The translations under genes were made by a program, and so were the position numbers. This document shows, one piece after another, positions 44,381 to 52,887 of a stretch of 64,000 bases of DNA (position 1 is its first letter; every line of letters begins with the position of its first letter). Origin of the DNA: Leptodesmis sichuanensis A121 (GTDB taxonomy: Bacteria; Cyanobacteriota; Cyanobacteriia; Leptolyngbyales; Leptolyngbyaceae); the NCBI RefSeq assembly GCF_021379005.1, contig NZ_CP075171.1:1054001-1118000 (forward strand). The letters are read 5' to 3'. The notes beneath the pieces are model-generated. The model saw only the letters and a program-made list of their open reading frames with translations. It was not told the origin of the DNA and ran no database searches.

Positions 44381-45112
44381 TCAAAACTGAACAAAGTTGA
44401 AAGGTGCAGTGAAGTTGTTGTAACGGATTTTGAGACGGCTGTTGAATTGTTGATCCAGGGTTTCTACAAGTTGGCTGAAGGCGGGTTCACTATCCCAGGG
44501 AATCAGGTAAGCGGCGTTGTAAATCATAGATTCGGTGAGGCTATCGTTTTCTACGATAGCGATCGCAACTTCATTCAACGCTTCCCGAAAAGCTGTAATG
44601 ATTGCCTGCTTGCGCTGTTCCATAGCACGCTCGATCGCCTGTCCAATCCTCACAATCTCATCCATACTGAGATGCTTTCCTTCCAGGCTATCCCGTTGAG
44701 CTTGCAGAATTGGATTTTCGGCCATCAACTGCTGAAGCTCCTGATCGGCCTCCCAAAAGACTTTCACGCCAACTTCTCGATTGCCGTCCAGAATTTGAAA
44801 TAACTGACGTAATTTATCACCATAGGGGTGGGTCAGTTGCTCAGCCACGGTTTGCCAATCGGCGATCGTCAGTCCAAATTGCAGCGGCAGGAGCGATCGA
44901 TAGCCAGCGTGCATTGCCTGTTCTAAAACTTTCTCATGGCCCAGCAAATTCTTACGACTAGCCAGATACCGCTCCTGCTGAGCATCGGAGTACAGGAACG
45001 TAAAGCCATCTACGATTTGAGTTTGCACTGGTTGCTTATCTAACCCTTCCAGCGCTAAATCTGGAGTTTTAGAATCGGGCAGAATGCCGTAGAGATAAAG
45101 TCCGTAGCTCAT
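44381..45112 (-). CDS. gvpF: Gas vesicle protein GvpF/GvpL
   Basis: A 243-residue protein of the GvpF/GvpL family (LYLYGILPDSKTPDLALEGL, LPLQFGLTIADWQTVAEQL, LEGKHLSMDEIVRIGQAIER, LIPWDSEPAFSQLVETLDQQ). GvpF is located inside the vesicle rim and takes part in nucleation. ATG 45112 gives the usual start MSYGLYLYG. The structural genes gvpA and gvpC, and gvpN, J or K, are not in the window, so this pair either belongs to a dispersed cluster or is a remnant. Confidence 0.9.
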   Translation of the reverse strand: MSYGLYLYGILPDSKTPDLALEGLDKQPVQTQIVDGFTFLYSDAQQERYLASRKNLLGHEKVLEQAMHAGYRSLLPLQFGLTIADWQTVAEQLTHPYGDKLRQLFQILDGNREVGVKVFWEADQELQQLMAENPILQAQRDSLEGKHLSMDEIVRIGQAIERAMEQRKQAIITAFREALNEVAIAIVENDSLTESMIYNAAYLIPWDSEPAFSQLVETLDQQFNSRLKIRYNNFTAPFNFVQF

Positions 45113-45434
45113 AGGGGCTAAGCAAAATGAAGGATAACACCTGGAGCGAATCTCCAAGCTGCTCTTAGAGTTCCCGTCAGAGTTCTATTCTCCACAGCTT
45201 TAATCCCTAATCTCAGTAGATCACAAACTATTGAAGCTCAACCACTGAATGAGTTCTACCAGGGTCTTGAATGGATCACCGTTGAACCCTTCTGGAGGGG
45301 GTGGGGGAACGGTTTGACTCTACCCAAAATAACCAGGAGGGATAAGAAGTCTTCTCGTAAGAAGAAATAATTTGGCGATCGCCCCTGCCGATACTTGAGA
45401 AATTGGAGGGGCGATCGTCCTTAATTGATGAGTT
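45113..45434. other. Intergenic region upstream of gvpF
   Basis: About 320 bases with no gene. It includes a perfect-to-near palindrome at 45374-45419 described separately. The promoter of gvpF-gvpG is expected in 45120-45250. Confidence 0.45.
45374..45419. repeat. Inverted repeat around HIP1
   Basis: The arms GGCGATCGCCCCT and AGGGGCGATCGTC (one mismatch) are separated by about 20 bases. The left arm includes GGCGATCGCC. It could end transcription of the small gene pair at 45435-45767 on the minus strand. Confidence 0.6.
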
Positions 45435-45638
45435 TCAACCCTGTCTCAACTCTCGCACGATTTCCTGAGCCAGATTTTTAGACCAGAGAGCATCAAAGGG
45501 ACAGAGAATTTGTCGGTTTTCGGAAGACAGCCAAAGAATCGCGTCTTCCACATCGGCTATGCGGTACGTTTCATTCAGCAGAATGCAGGTAAGGAGGCGA
45601 TGGATGACGATCGCCTGCTGGTCGGTGAGCACAATCAT
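45435..45638 (-). CDS. Small protein B of a paralogous tandem
   Basis: A 67-residue protein beginning MIVLTDQQAIVIHRLLTCIL and continuing YRIADVEDAILWLSSENRQI. Its first 40 residues resemble the adjacent protein A (45639-45767) in the MIVLT/MVTLT start, the RLLT/RSLLT helix and the ILWLS/LLILS segment. It is encoded directly after protein A (TAA then ATG). No family recognised. Confidence 0.6.
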   Translation of the reverse strand: MIVLTDQQAIVIHRLLTCILLNETYRIADVEDAILWLSSENRQILCPFDALWSKNLAQEIVRELRQG

Positions 45639-45767
45639 TTAGTGGCCTCCTCGATCGCCTTTCGAGAGGATGAGGAGCGCTCGATCAATCTCTCGAACTT
45701 TGATGCCCCGCAGGGCGGTCAGGAGCGATCGAATGAGGGCGACCTCATCATCGGTGAGTGTGACCAT
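45639..45767 (-). CDS. Small protein A of a paralogous tandem
   Basis: A 42-residue protein, MVTLTDDEVALIRSLLTALR followed by GIKVREIDRALLILSKGDRG. It is too short for usual gene callers but shows codon structure like its neighbour, is paralogous to protein B and directly abuts it (stop 45639-45641, next ATG at 45638). The pair may be a duplicate or an antitoxin-like small operon (inference). Confidence 0.6.
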   Translation of the reverse strand: MVTLTDDEVALIRSLLTALRGIKVREIDRALLILSKGDRGGH

Positions 45768-45907
45768 TGGTAAAACTCCTTGATGACGCTGATAGTGACT
45801 TTGTTGGGCTACCTGATTCCACTATACATTGATGTGGAAATTGCCACAATACGGCAGTTGAAACATCGTGTAGATGTGATCAGAGACAATGACTGAGGTG
45901 AGTACAG

Positions 45908-46123
45908 GTGTCTATTGTGGCTGCGAAGAAGAGAAAGCCAGAGATTCGGGTGTTTGTGGAGGAGGATTTGGATCGGCTCCTGAAAGCACTGGCGGGCATT
46001 AAAGACACCTCATTAAGCGGTCTGGTCAATGAAGCGATCGAGTTTTATATCAATCACAATCCTGATGTGCAAAAACTGATCGAACGGTTTAACCTTGAGG
46101 ATTTGAGCAATTTGGAGGAATGA
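45908..46123 (+). CDS. Ribbon-helix-helix-like small protein
   Basis: A 71-residue protein with MSIVAAKKRKPEIRVFVEED and helices LDRLLKALAGIKDTSLSGLV and NEAIEFYINHNPDVQKLIER. The strand-helix-helix order (EIRVFV, then two helices with SLSGLVNEAIEFYI) resembles CopG/RHH antitoxins. It starts at GTG 45908. Its stop overlaps the start of a second small frame (ATGA at 46120-46123), as in toxin-antitoxin units; that second frame is broken by MITE copy 4. Confidence 0.65.
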   Translation: MSIVAAKKRKPEIRVFVEEDLDRLLKALAGIKDTSLSGLVNEAIEFYINHNPDVQKLIERFNLEDLSNLEE

Positions 46124-46475
46124 GGTTGGGTAAGGTGATTGATCTTGTGACTACCGATAAAGCCAGAATCACTGTTTATGATGCGCGAACCTGGTTGCCT
46201 GACAAATCTCCTGAACACCCGCTGCATCACTAGGAAATCAATTTCCTGGCTCATAGCCAAAGTCATCTAAAGATGACTGGACAAGAGTTTCAGTCCATTT
46301 GCATGGACTTGCGCTGTTAGCCCAAAATTTATTTTAGGGCGGGTTGACAACAGAGACTTGAGCCTTTCGGAACTTTTGTCAGTCAATCAGTGCGCGAACA
46401 TATTCTGCGTCTTCTGTGTCAGACTTCTCTGGAGCGATTAAATTCAAGATTGTAATCCTACACGATCTTGGGTAA
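46120..46475 (+). pseudogene. Small second gene of an RHH-type pair, broken by MITE copy 4
   Basis: ATG 46120 overlaps the previous stop. The frame reads MRLGKVIDLVTTDKARITVY DART and then enters the MITE, ending at the TAG at 46231-46233. Removing the MITE and one 9-bp duplicate joins 46120-46190 to 46400-46475 in one frame of 48 residues, continuing YSASSVSDFSGAIKFKIVIL to TAA. The rejoined product is not recognised. It may have been the partner of the RHH-like protein. The end of the frame overlaps the convergent FtsK gene by 18 bases. Confidence 0.65.
46191..46390 (+). mobile_element. MITE copy 4 (200 bp), full length
   Basis: The left end CTGGTTGCCTGACAAA has one difference from copy 2; the right end is TTTGTCAGTCAATCAG. 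The perfect 9-bp duplication TGCGCGAAC is at 46182-46190 and 46391-46399. It interrupts a small reading frame. Confidence 0.95.
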
Positions 46476-49049
46476 GTCTATTTTGGGTGCGAACAAACTT
46501 TGTAAACGGAGTAAATTTGCTCCCACCTGATAAAGTAAATCTCCTTTGCCTAACAGAGATGCGGCGGCAGTTTGTTTTCCGCCCAAAATAATCATGGAGT
46601 CCGCTTCACTGGCTGTCCGAAGGGCCACCCGTCCCGGTAAGTTAGAGCGAATGATCGGAGTTACAACTCTGGCTTCTGGCCGTTGGGTAGCAATGATCAG
46701 GTGAATTCCTGCGGCTCGTGCCATTGCTCCTAATCGTTTAATGTTTAACTCCAAGGCTTGCATTGTTTCTTTCTCGGCCATGAAATCGGCATACTCATCA
46801 AAAATACAGACAATTCGAGGTAAGAGTTTATCTGGCTGTTGAATAAATTGGTGGTTATAACTCCTTAAGTCATTGCAGAGATTAACCTCAAATTTTTGAT
46901 AACGGGAGTTCATCTCAGTGACCAAACGTTCCATCAGGTCGATCGCCTGTTCACTCTCCTTCACAACTGGGGTATACAGCCAGGGCATTTTTTCAAACTC
47001 GGGAAACGTCACCCGTTTGGGATCCACCAGTGCGACTTGAAGCTGGTTGGGGGAGTGACGAATCAGCAGGCTCAGAAGTAGTGAGCGCAAAAACTCACTT
47101 TTTCCACTGCCAGTGGTGCCTCCTACCAGAAAATGGCAGGTATTGGGATCGGATAAATCAGCTTCAATCAGTTGCCCGTCTAAATTCACACCAATGGCAA
47201 TCCGGGTGGGAGCCGTTGGGGAAGATGGTTCAGGATGAAGGTAGCGATCGAAGTAAGCCGCTTGGCGATCGGGCCGAGGTAAATCAACACTGACATAGCC
47301 CGCTTGAGGCGCGATTAGAGGGGGATCAGCTAATCCCATCTGAACTCGCAAATCATCCGATGACTTCAAAATCGCGCCCACTTTTACTCCCAGATTCGGC
47401 TTCAGCTTAACTCGGATAAATGCTGGAGCCAGCACAACGCCCTGATGCTCCACATCAATTCCAAAGGCCCGCAGGGTCTGGACGAGTTGGTTAGCAACCT
47501 GATCAACCTCAGAAGTTGCTGGAGCAGGAGTTGCTGGCGATCGCTTGACGGGCTTAGGCTTAGGTTTAGGAGTTAAGTCGTCTTCGGAAAGAAAAAAGGT
47601 TTGGCACTTGTGGTATTGAGGACAAATCTGGCACAAATGAGGTTGAGCAGTTGGTGGTGGCGGATCAGGTTCCCCCTGTTGCCAATTCAACCATTGCCGC
47701 ATTTGTTGTAACTTATCAGGGATCCGCTGGTGAACCGTTTTTTCCAGTTGTTCCCAGGAATATTGGTACTCTTTGAAGTTTGGCAAAACACAATAAATAG
47801 CCGAATCAACAGGGACTTGCTTCTTCGTCCATAGCATGTAGCTGTAAAGCGCAACTTGGGCTAACTGAGCCGCCGGATCAACCGATTGGTACGTTTTGAA
47901 TTCAACCATGCACAGGCGATGAAGCTCAAAGTTATAAATCAGGCAGTCAAATTTGCCAATCACTTGCTGTGCTCTGCCATCCGGCAATGAGAATTGATGC
48001 CTGAGTTTTCGTTCCCCAATAATGAAGGTCTTCCGCATTACATCTTCAGCACTACAATGGCGACGATTGATGACCAAAATTTCTGCGAAGTGCTGAATTA
48101 GACCCTGCAATCCCTGCCACACCTTCAAAAGTGCAGGTACAAAATCTGGTTGTTCCTGTCTTATTTTCTGTAAATAAGGTAAGAAAGTACTGATATAGAA
48201 TACCTGCTGCATCTGCACCGCAATTTCTTTTGCATTCAACTGCTCTGCTGTTGCATAAAACAGTTGTTGAAATTGAGATTCATGAACTGCCATCTCAACA
48301 AATTGATCTGCCAGGTCATGAAATGGATTACCAATCCCAGCAATGACATCAGAGACGATAAAATTAGCTCTATCGTTAAAGGCATGATTTAAATAAAAGA
48401 GCCGTGGACATTCAAAAGCGATCCGTACTTTAGTTGCACTTAGAGGAAACTGTTTAGAGCCATCTGATGATTGAATTAAATGATTAGATGCCATTTTATG
48501 AGTAGAGTTTTGCTGAGTAATTTCTAATAAGCGATGATGCACAGCAGCCAGATAGATAACATCCATTGCAGCATACTTCAGCTGTTTAGAGGTCAGCGAT
48601 CGTCGTCCCCAATCGCTCCCTTGCTCCTCGGTGCCAACATCAGAAAAATTGCAGAGTTCTACAGCCAAGGTTTTCAACTTTAAGTTGGTTACGCCCAACG
48701 TGTCTTTCCCAATTTTTCTGGCTACTTGCAAAGTACAGGTAATGTTCTGGGCCTGCTGCTTGCCCAAAAATTGCAGATCATAACTGGCATTATGGAAAAT
48801 TTTTTCAATGCTGGGATTCGCAATGATACGATTAATAAATTCTGTTACTAATGCTGGCTGATCCAAGACATCAAAAATATAAACAGAATCTCCATCTGAA
48901 TCAGTAGTAGGCACGAGTACCTGAATTAACGATAGCCGAGGCTGAGAGGTATGCCAGTCAGCAACTTCTGTGTCGATCCACAATCTTTTAGCAGTAGACA
49001 ACTGAGTAATTCTTAACTGAATTGCTTCTGCTTGAGTCAAATAATGCAT
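46458..49049 (-). CDS. DEDDy exonuclease-Cas4-like nuclease-FtsK motor fusion
   Basis: An 863-residue fusion of three activities. Residues 1-180 are an RNase D-like 3'-5' exonuclease with DEDDy residues (Asp26 and Glu28 in WIDTEV, Asp91 in HNASYDLQ, Tyr159 and Asp163 in YAAMD). Residues 200-485 are a PD-(D/E)XK nuclease of the Cas4/RecB type: Asp368 in GKFDCL, Glu383-Lys385 in VEFKTY, a Gln-Tyr motif after it, and Cys214, 473, 476 and 482 as an iron-sulphur site. After a Pro/Lys-rich linker comes an FtsK/SpoIIIE motor (GGTTGSGKSE at 643, DEYAD at 751). ATG 49049 overlaps the stop of the upstream ATPase gene by one base (TAATG), so the two are translationally coupled. Confidence 0.85.
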   Translation of the reverse strand: MHYLTQAEAIQLRITQLSTAKRLWIDTEVADWHTSQPRLSLIQVLVPTTDSDGDSVYIFDVLDQPALVTEFINRIIANPSIEKIFHNASYDLQFLGKQQAQNITCTLQVARKIGKDTLGVTNLKLKTLAVELCNFSDVGTEEQGSDWGRRSLTSKQLKYAAMDVIYLAAVHHRLLEITQQNSTHKMASNHLIQSSDGSKQFPLSATKVRIAFECPRLFYLNHAFNDRANFIVSDVIAGIGNPFHDLADQFVEMAVHESQFQQLFYATAEQLNAKEIAVQMQQVFYISTFLPYLQKIRQEQPDFVPALLKVWQGLQGLIQHFAEILVINRRHCSAEDVMRKTFIIGERKLRHQFSLPDGRAQQVIGKFDCLIYNFELHRLCMVEFKTYQSVDPAAQLAQVALYSYMLWTKKQVPVDSAIYCVLPNFKEYQYSWEQLEKTVHQRIPDKLQQMRQWLNWQQGEPDPPPPTAQPHLCQICPQYHKCQTFFLSEDDLTPKPKPKPVKRSPATPAPATSEVDQVANQLVQTLRAFGIDVEHQGVVLAPAFIRVKLKPNLGVKVGAILKSSDDLRVQMGLADPPLIAPQAGYVSVDLPRPDRQAAYFDRYLHPEPSSPTAPTRIAIGVNLDGQLIEADLSDPNTCHFLVGGTTGSGKSEFLRSLLLSLLIRHSPNQLQVALVDPKRVTFPEFEKMPWLYTPVVKESEQAIDLMERLVTEMNSRYQKFEVNLCNDLRSYNHQFIQQPDKLLPRIVCIFDEYADFMAEKETMQALELNIKRLGAMARAAGIHLIIATQRPEARVVTPIIRSNLPGRVALRTASEADSMIILGGKQTAAASLLGKGDLLYQVGANLLRLQSLFAPKIDLPKIV

Positions 49050-51250
49050 TATTTAGAATATCCCACCTTCTTCGGCATTAATCCTGTTTGAGGAAGCCAG
49101 AAGACCAGTTGTGCTTCGGGGCTTGCTTGAGGATCTGAAATTTCAATTCGCTGCTCTTGACATAGCTCCTGAATAAGTTGATCGACATCAGATTCACTAA
49201 CTGCAGGAAACTGAGTACGAACACTTTGAATAATTGCCTGCAGACCCATAAACTGCTGCATTGTAATCAGATTCAATATAAAGTCTTTTGCCTGCTTATG
49301 TTCCAATTTGATCACCTTAACGACTTTTGTTTCTTGCTTTGGTTTTTCTTGCTTTACTTCAGATTCAGGTGCTTTCTGAGCAACCCCCGCACTCTCCTGG
49401 ATCTTGTTATCTGTCAGATCAGGCTTTTCAACTACTCCGAGATCTTGTAGCAGAACACACTCCTGTAAAATTTGGGACTCTCGGATCAATGATTCCAGTT
49501 CCTTTAAATCGATCGATTTACCTGCAATCACTAACTCGTGGGCTAAAGCAGAATTTACTAAGCTGTCGTAGGTTGCCAGATAATGAACAGAACGCAGGGC
49601 AGGTCTAATGTGATGATGACGAGGATGACCGTGAAAGATTTGCTGGTAAATTTGGTGTCCAGCCAGATTGGGTTTTCCTGCGGTCGCCCCACGAATCAGC
49701 CACAAAGTTAAATTTGAATTCTTAGCAACCGCTTTTTGGCAGGCATTCATCACGTTATAGAACGATCGCATACTGGCATCTTCTGTCCAGATAATGCCAT
49801 TCGTCTCTAATTTCCCTGGTTGCTGATAGGTAAGGGAGTAACCAGCAAAGACTCCAGACAAAAACTTGAGTTTAACGTTCTGCATTCCCAGAGCCGACAG
49901 CGTTCTTTGTAGCATCTGGATCAGATCAGGCCCAGACAATAATGAAATCTTGGTAATCTTTTTCTCAGTTTCCCTATATTCTTTCTGCCATAAAACTTTG
50001 AGTTCTGCTTGAATCCTTTCACTTTCTGGTGGTGAAAAAGAATCTGATAAAGCTGAAGGATTTATAGGAATATCTACGGAAGCATCTTTTTTAGACTTTG
50101 TAGTAATCAGAGAAATTTTATACTTCTGATATTCATTTCGACCTAGCAAAAGTGCATATCTAGGGCTAGTTTTGCCACCTGGAAACTTTTGTTCTAACAC
50201 TTGTCGAGTTAAAGGAAAAAATGGGGAAGTAGGTTGAGGATTTGCTTTTTGATGGAGAGGTTTTAGATGATGAATCCAAAGAGCTTCTGCTTGCTCCAGG
50301 GTAATTGACTTTAGTCTAATTAATTGATTAATTCCCACTTTATCTGCTGCTTGAATATGCTCTTTATGACGGTTCCATGTATTGGTAATAGCACTAATAA
50401 TCACTAAAAAGTTTTTGAGATGATCGGCTTGAATGGTTGTATTGACATTGAACAAAGGTTGGATATCAAGAAGATCACTTGATAAACGAGGCATCGTGTC
50501 TAAATTGTCAAAACATAAAACAATAGGTTGAGTTTCAGCAGAAATTTTGCCAAAGTTTGCCAAAATATTTCTGGCAGCATCTTCTGTATCAATACAGTGT
50601 CTGACCTTTAGCTCTTGCATTGATTCTTCACTTAAGTCATCTCCCCGCAACCACCCACAAGCCAGGGAATAAAGCTCTGGGTTAGTCAAATCATGAAGGA
50701 TTCCAAAAAAAACATCTGGGTTATAAATATTTTTGTTTCTGTACGTATTTTTAAGATGTCTAATAAATTTCTGACGATCGCTCTGCAATATCTCCCAGAA
50801 ATTATCATCAAATATTCGTTGCTTTAAATTCCGTTTAGTAAATGCAGATAGTCCTTTGAGCCAGAGTAATAACTGAGACTCTGTTTGATTCTCTGGAACT
50901 TGCACCAAACTATCAACCGTTCTCTGCAGAATATGTCGCCAAATATAATCACTTTCAGACCAGTTACAGAGAATGTAAACAAAAAAGGCTTTTGAGTTTA
51001 GTGTACGCTTAAGCCGACCTAGAAGATAACTCTTGCCAGACCCAGAATCACCTAAGAGCAAAATAGTACGACTTCGATGATCTTCACTAACTAGACTAAG
51101 CAGTTCTTTAATCTCAGTGACTGCCTCCTGGTGAATTGAATCAACAGAAAATGCAGCATCTTGTGGTTCATCCCAAAAACTAAATGGCTTCAGATTGATT
51201 TGATCAAAGGGATTAACTTCGCACTGAATAATCTCGTTAATTGAGGCCAT
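49049..51250 (-). CDS. AAA-type ATPase of the FtsK-fusion operon
   Basis: A 733-residue P-loop ATPase: Walker A GDSGSGKS (67-74), Walker B IVLCFDNLDTM (243-253). The middle part (residues 440-600, GVFAGYSLTYQQPGKL, IYQQIFHGHPRHHH, SVHYLATYDSLV) has no family that I recognise. After a charged linker (EVKQEKPKQETKVVK) a C-terminal winged-helix-like domain (QAIIQSVRTQFPAVSESDV) closes the protein. It is the middle gene of the operon; the upstream gene ends 70 bases before its ATG. It could load or regulate the FtsK motor (inference). Confidence 0.82.
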   Translation of the reverse strand: MASINEIIQCEVNPFDQINLKPFSFWDEPQDAAFSVDSIHQEAVTEIKELLSLVSEDHRSRTILLLGDSGSGKSYLLGRLKRTLNSKAFFVYILCNWSESDYIWRHILQRTVDSLVQVPENQTESQLLLWLKGLSAFTKRNLKQRIFDDNFWEILQSDRQKFIRHLKNTYRNKNIYNPDVFFGILHDLTNPELYSLACGWLRGDDLSEESMQELKVRHCIDTEDAARNILANFGKISAETQPIVLCFDNLDTMPRLSSDLLDIQPLFNVNTTIQADHLKNFLVIISAITNTWNRHKEHIQAADKVGINQLIRLKSITLEQAEALWIHHLKPLHQKANPQPTSPFFPLTRQVLEQKFPGGKTSPRYALLLGRNEYQKYKISLITTKSKKDASVDIPINPSALSDSFSPPESERIQAELKVLWQKEYRETEKKITKISLLSGPDLIQMLQRTLSALGMQNVKLKFLSGVFAGYSLTYQQPGKLETNGIIWTEDASMRSFYNVMNACQKAVAKNSNLTLWLIRGATAGKPNLAGHQIYQQIFHGHPRHHHIRPALRSVHYLATYDSLVNSALAHELVIAGKSIDLKELESLIRESQILQECVLLQDLGVVEKPDLTDNKIQESAGVAQKAPESEVKQEKPKQETKVVKVIKLEHKQAKDFILNLITMQQFMGLQAIIQSVRTQFPAVSESDVDQLIQELCQEQRIEISDPQASPEAQLVFWLPQTGLMPKKVGYSK

Positions 51251-51320
51251 GATTAGAAATGAGAATTTAGACTTGAGTAGACAGGTTTACTGAGTTCTAG
51301 ATAGAAGATTAGTACAAATC

Positions 51321-52208
51321 TTAATTAATGTTGTTGACACTAATAAAGAATAATGATCCACCAATTTCTTGAGGAATTCCAGCATCAATTTGTTTCGGTG
51401 TATACGCGATCGCCTCTTGCAAGGAACTCAGTTCAATCTTGTCGTGCCGTTGCAAGCGATAGAGTGCCTGATCTAATTGTTCACGCGATAGTTTGGACTT
51501 TACCCTATCCCGTAGATAGAAAATAGGTAAGTAGTTTTCCGTTCCCTGTTCTCGATCAAGTTCTTGAATAATTTGTAGAATTTCTTCATCATCCAGGTGG
51601 CTTTCTGGCTCAATAGATCGTTCTTTAGCCTCCTGAGCAGGTTCGGTATGCAAAGATTTTCTTAGGAAATGAAGATAATTATTGAGCAGATCTAGCTGGA
51701 TTGTTGCTGAACCTTTGGGAGTGTAATCGTCGCGTAAATAGTCAATTCCTCGTTGAGTCAGCCATACCTCAGGCTTAGTTTTTTTGACCTGTGTTTCTGC
51801 TTCGATCAGTCCTCGATCGCTCAGTGAGTTTAAGATGGCTTGCTTCTCGTCAGCCTTGACTGACTTAAATCCCTTGATTTCAGCAGGAGTAATTTTGCTG
51901 GCAGCACTTGCAATCTTCTCCAGCACCTTAAACTCTGTAGACCTAATCGGTAACTGGGCCAGATCAAGCTTGAGCAGGGCGCTACCTGCAGGAAGAATCT
52001 TGACGGTAGCAATTTCGCGAGAGAAATCTACTAACTCGCGATCGCATAAGTCCTGACAAATCTTCTTCTTATTCTTAAATCGCTTAAAATGGGACGCACT
52101 TAATGGAGAGCGGTAATTCGCGCAACCCAGTAAAATTAGTAGAAACTTGAGCTCATCCGTAGATTTCATGGGCAAAGTTGAAGCTGTATCATCCGCCTGA
52201 TCCACCAT
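51321..52208 (-). CDS. Winged-helix-type protein, first gene of the FtsK-fusion operon
   Basis: A 295-residue protein with apparently three repeated winged-helix-like units: LKFLLILLGCANYRSPLSAS, ITPAEIKGFKSVKADEKQAI with ALLSDRG-like end, and LREL-type FYLRDRVKSKLSREQLDQAL with ELSSLQEAIAYTPKQID. The C-terminal block IPQEIGGSLFFIS is also seen, from memory, in other cyanobacterial proteins. ATG 52208 is preferred; longer frames overlap the Uma2-like gene. It may recognise DNA or act as an adaptor for the ATPase (inference). Confidence 0.75.
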   Translation of the reverse strand: MVDQADDTASTLPMKSTDELKFLLILLGCANYRSPLSASHFKRFKNKKKICQDLCDRELVDFSREIATVKILPAGSALLKLDLAQLPIRSTEFKVLEKIASAASKITPAEIKGFKSVKADEKQAILNSLSDRGLIEAETQVKKTKPEVWLTQRGIDYLRDDYTPKGSATIQLDLLNNYLHFLRKSLHTEPAQEAKERSIEPESHLDDEEILQIIQELDREQGTENYLPIFYLRDRVKSKLSREQLDQALYRLQRHDKIELSSLQEAIAYTPKQIDAGIPQEIGGSLFFISVNNIN

Positions 52209-52326
52209 AGCAATAGTGCCCAGATCCTGGCCTCTATCCGGGAAAGTTTTGAAGAAACTACACAGAATTGAATTATATTCCTTGCATATATAATAATTTT
52301 GGCAGCCTGACAGCTTTAAAGCTTTT

Positions 52327-52887
52327 TCACTCCTGCTCCTCAAACTCGTCAAACACAGGCGACCACAGATCTGAAATCTGAACCTGCCAACCGGGAAGCA
52401 GATCAGGAACAGTGAGGATCTCTCCATCCGTGAATTGAATGGCCTCTGTATCGGGGCGAAAAACTGTCACGAGATGAGTTTCAGGATTAATCAGAATCCC
52501 TACTCGTGTTCCCTGCTGCAGGAAGTTATTAATCTTCTGTTCCAGATCCTCTATAGAGTCAGTGGGAGATTTCACTTCAACCATCAGATCAGGAGCCAGT
52601 TGAGCGCACGATCGCGGGGCACGTCGCAATCGCTCTGCCCGGACAAAGGATACGGCTGGAGCGCGAGTATTGGAATCTGGGAGGGTAAAGCCTGCACTCG
52701 AACCTGTAACTCGCCCAATTCGCTGAGGCTCAACCCAATCCGCCAGGCGACGACCAAAACGGAAGGCGACTTCGTCTGATTCATACCCTGATGGACTCAT
52801 GACTCTGATGCTCCCATTCACCAACTCCATCCGATAATCAGGAGCCTGTTTTTGCAGTTTCTCCAGGTCTTTGACGGTGAGAGACAT
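52327..52887 (-). CDS. Uma2-family putative restriction-endonuclease-fold protein
   Basis: A 186-residue protein of the Uma2 (DUF820) family, which is greatly expanded in cyanobacteria. Conserved parts are RMELVNGSIRVMSPSGYESD, RAPAVSFVRAERL with the Asp replaced region, LAPDLMVEVKSPTDSIED (Glu-x-Lys of the PD-(D/E)XK fold) and KINNFLQQGTRVGILINPET. ATG 52887 has the ribosome-binding site GGAGG. It precedes the FtsK-fusion operon by 118 bases in the same direction, though these families are so widespread that the link may be chance. Confidence 0.88.
   Translation of the reverse strand: MSLTVKDLEKLQKQAPDYRMELVNGSIRVMSPSGYESDEVAFRFGRRLADWVEPQRIGRVTGSSAGFTLPDSNTRAPAVSFVRAERLRRAPRSCAQLAPDLMVEVKSPTDSIEDLEQKINNFLQQGTRVGILINPETHLVTVFRPDTEAIQFTDGEILTVPDLLPGWQVQISDLWSPVFDEFEEQE

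Noticed and set aside
46054-46266. Minus-strand open frame across the end of the RHH-like gene and the start of MITE copy 4
   Set aside because: Its text shares the MITE's antisense sequence (MTLAMSQEIDFLVMQRVFRRF occurs likewise in copies 2 and 3), so it is an image of the repeat, not a gene.
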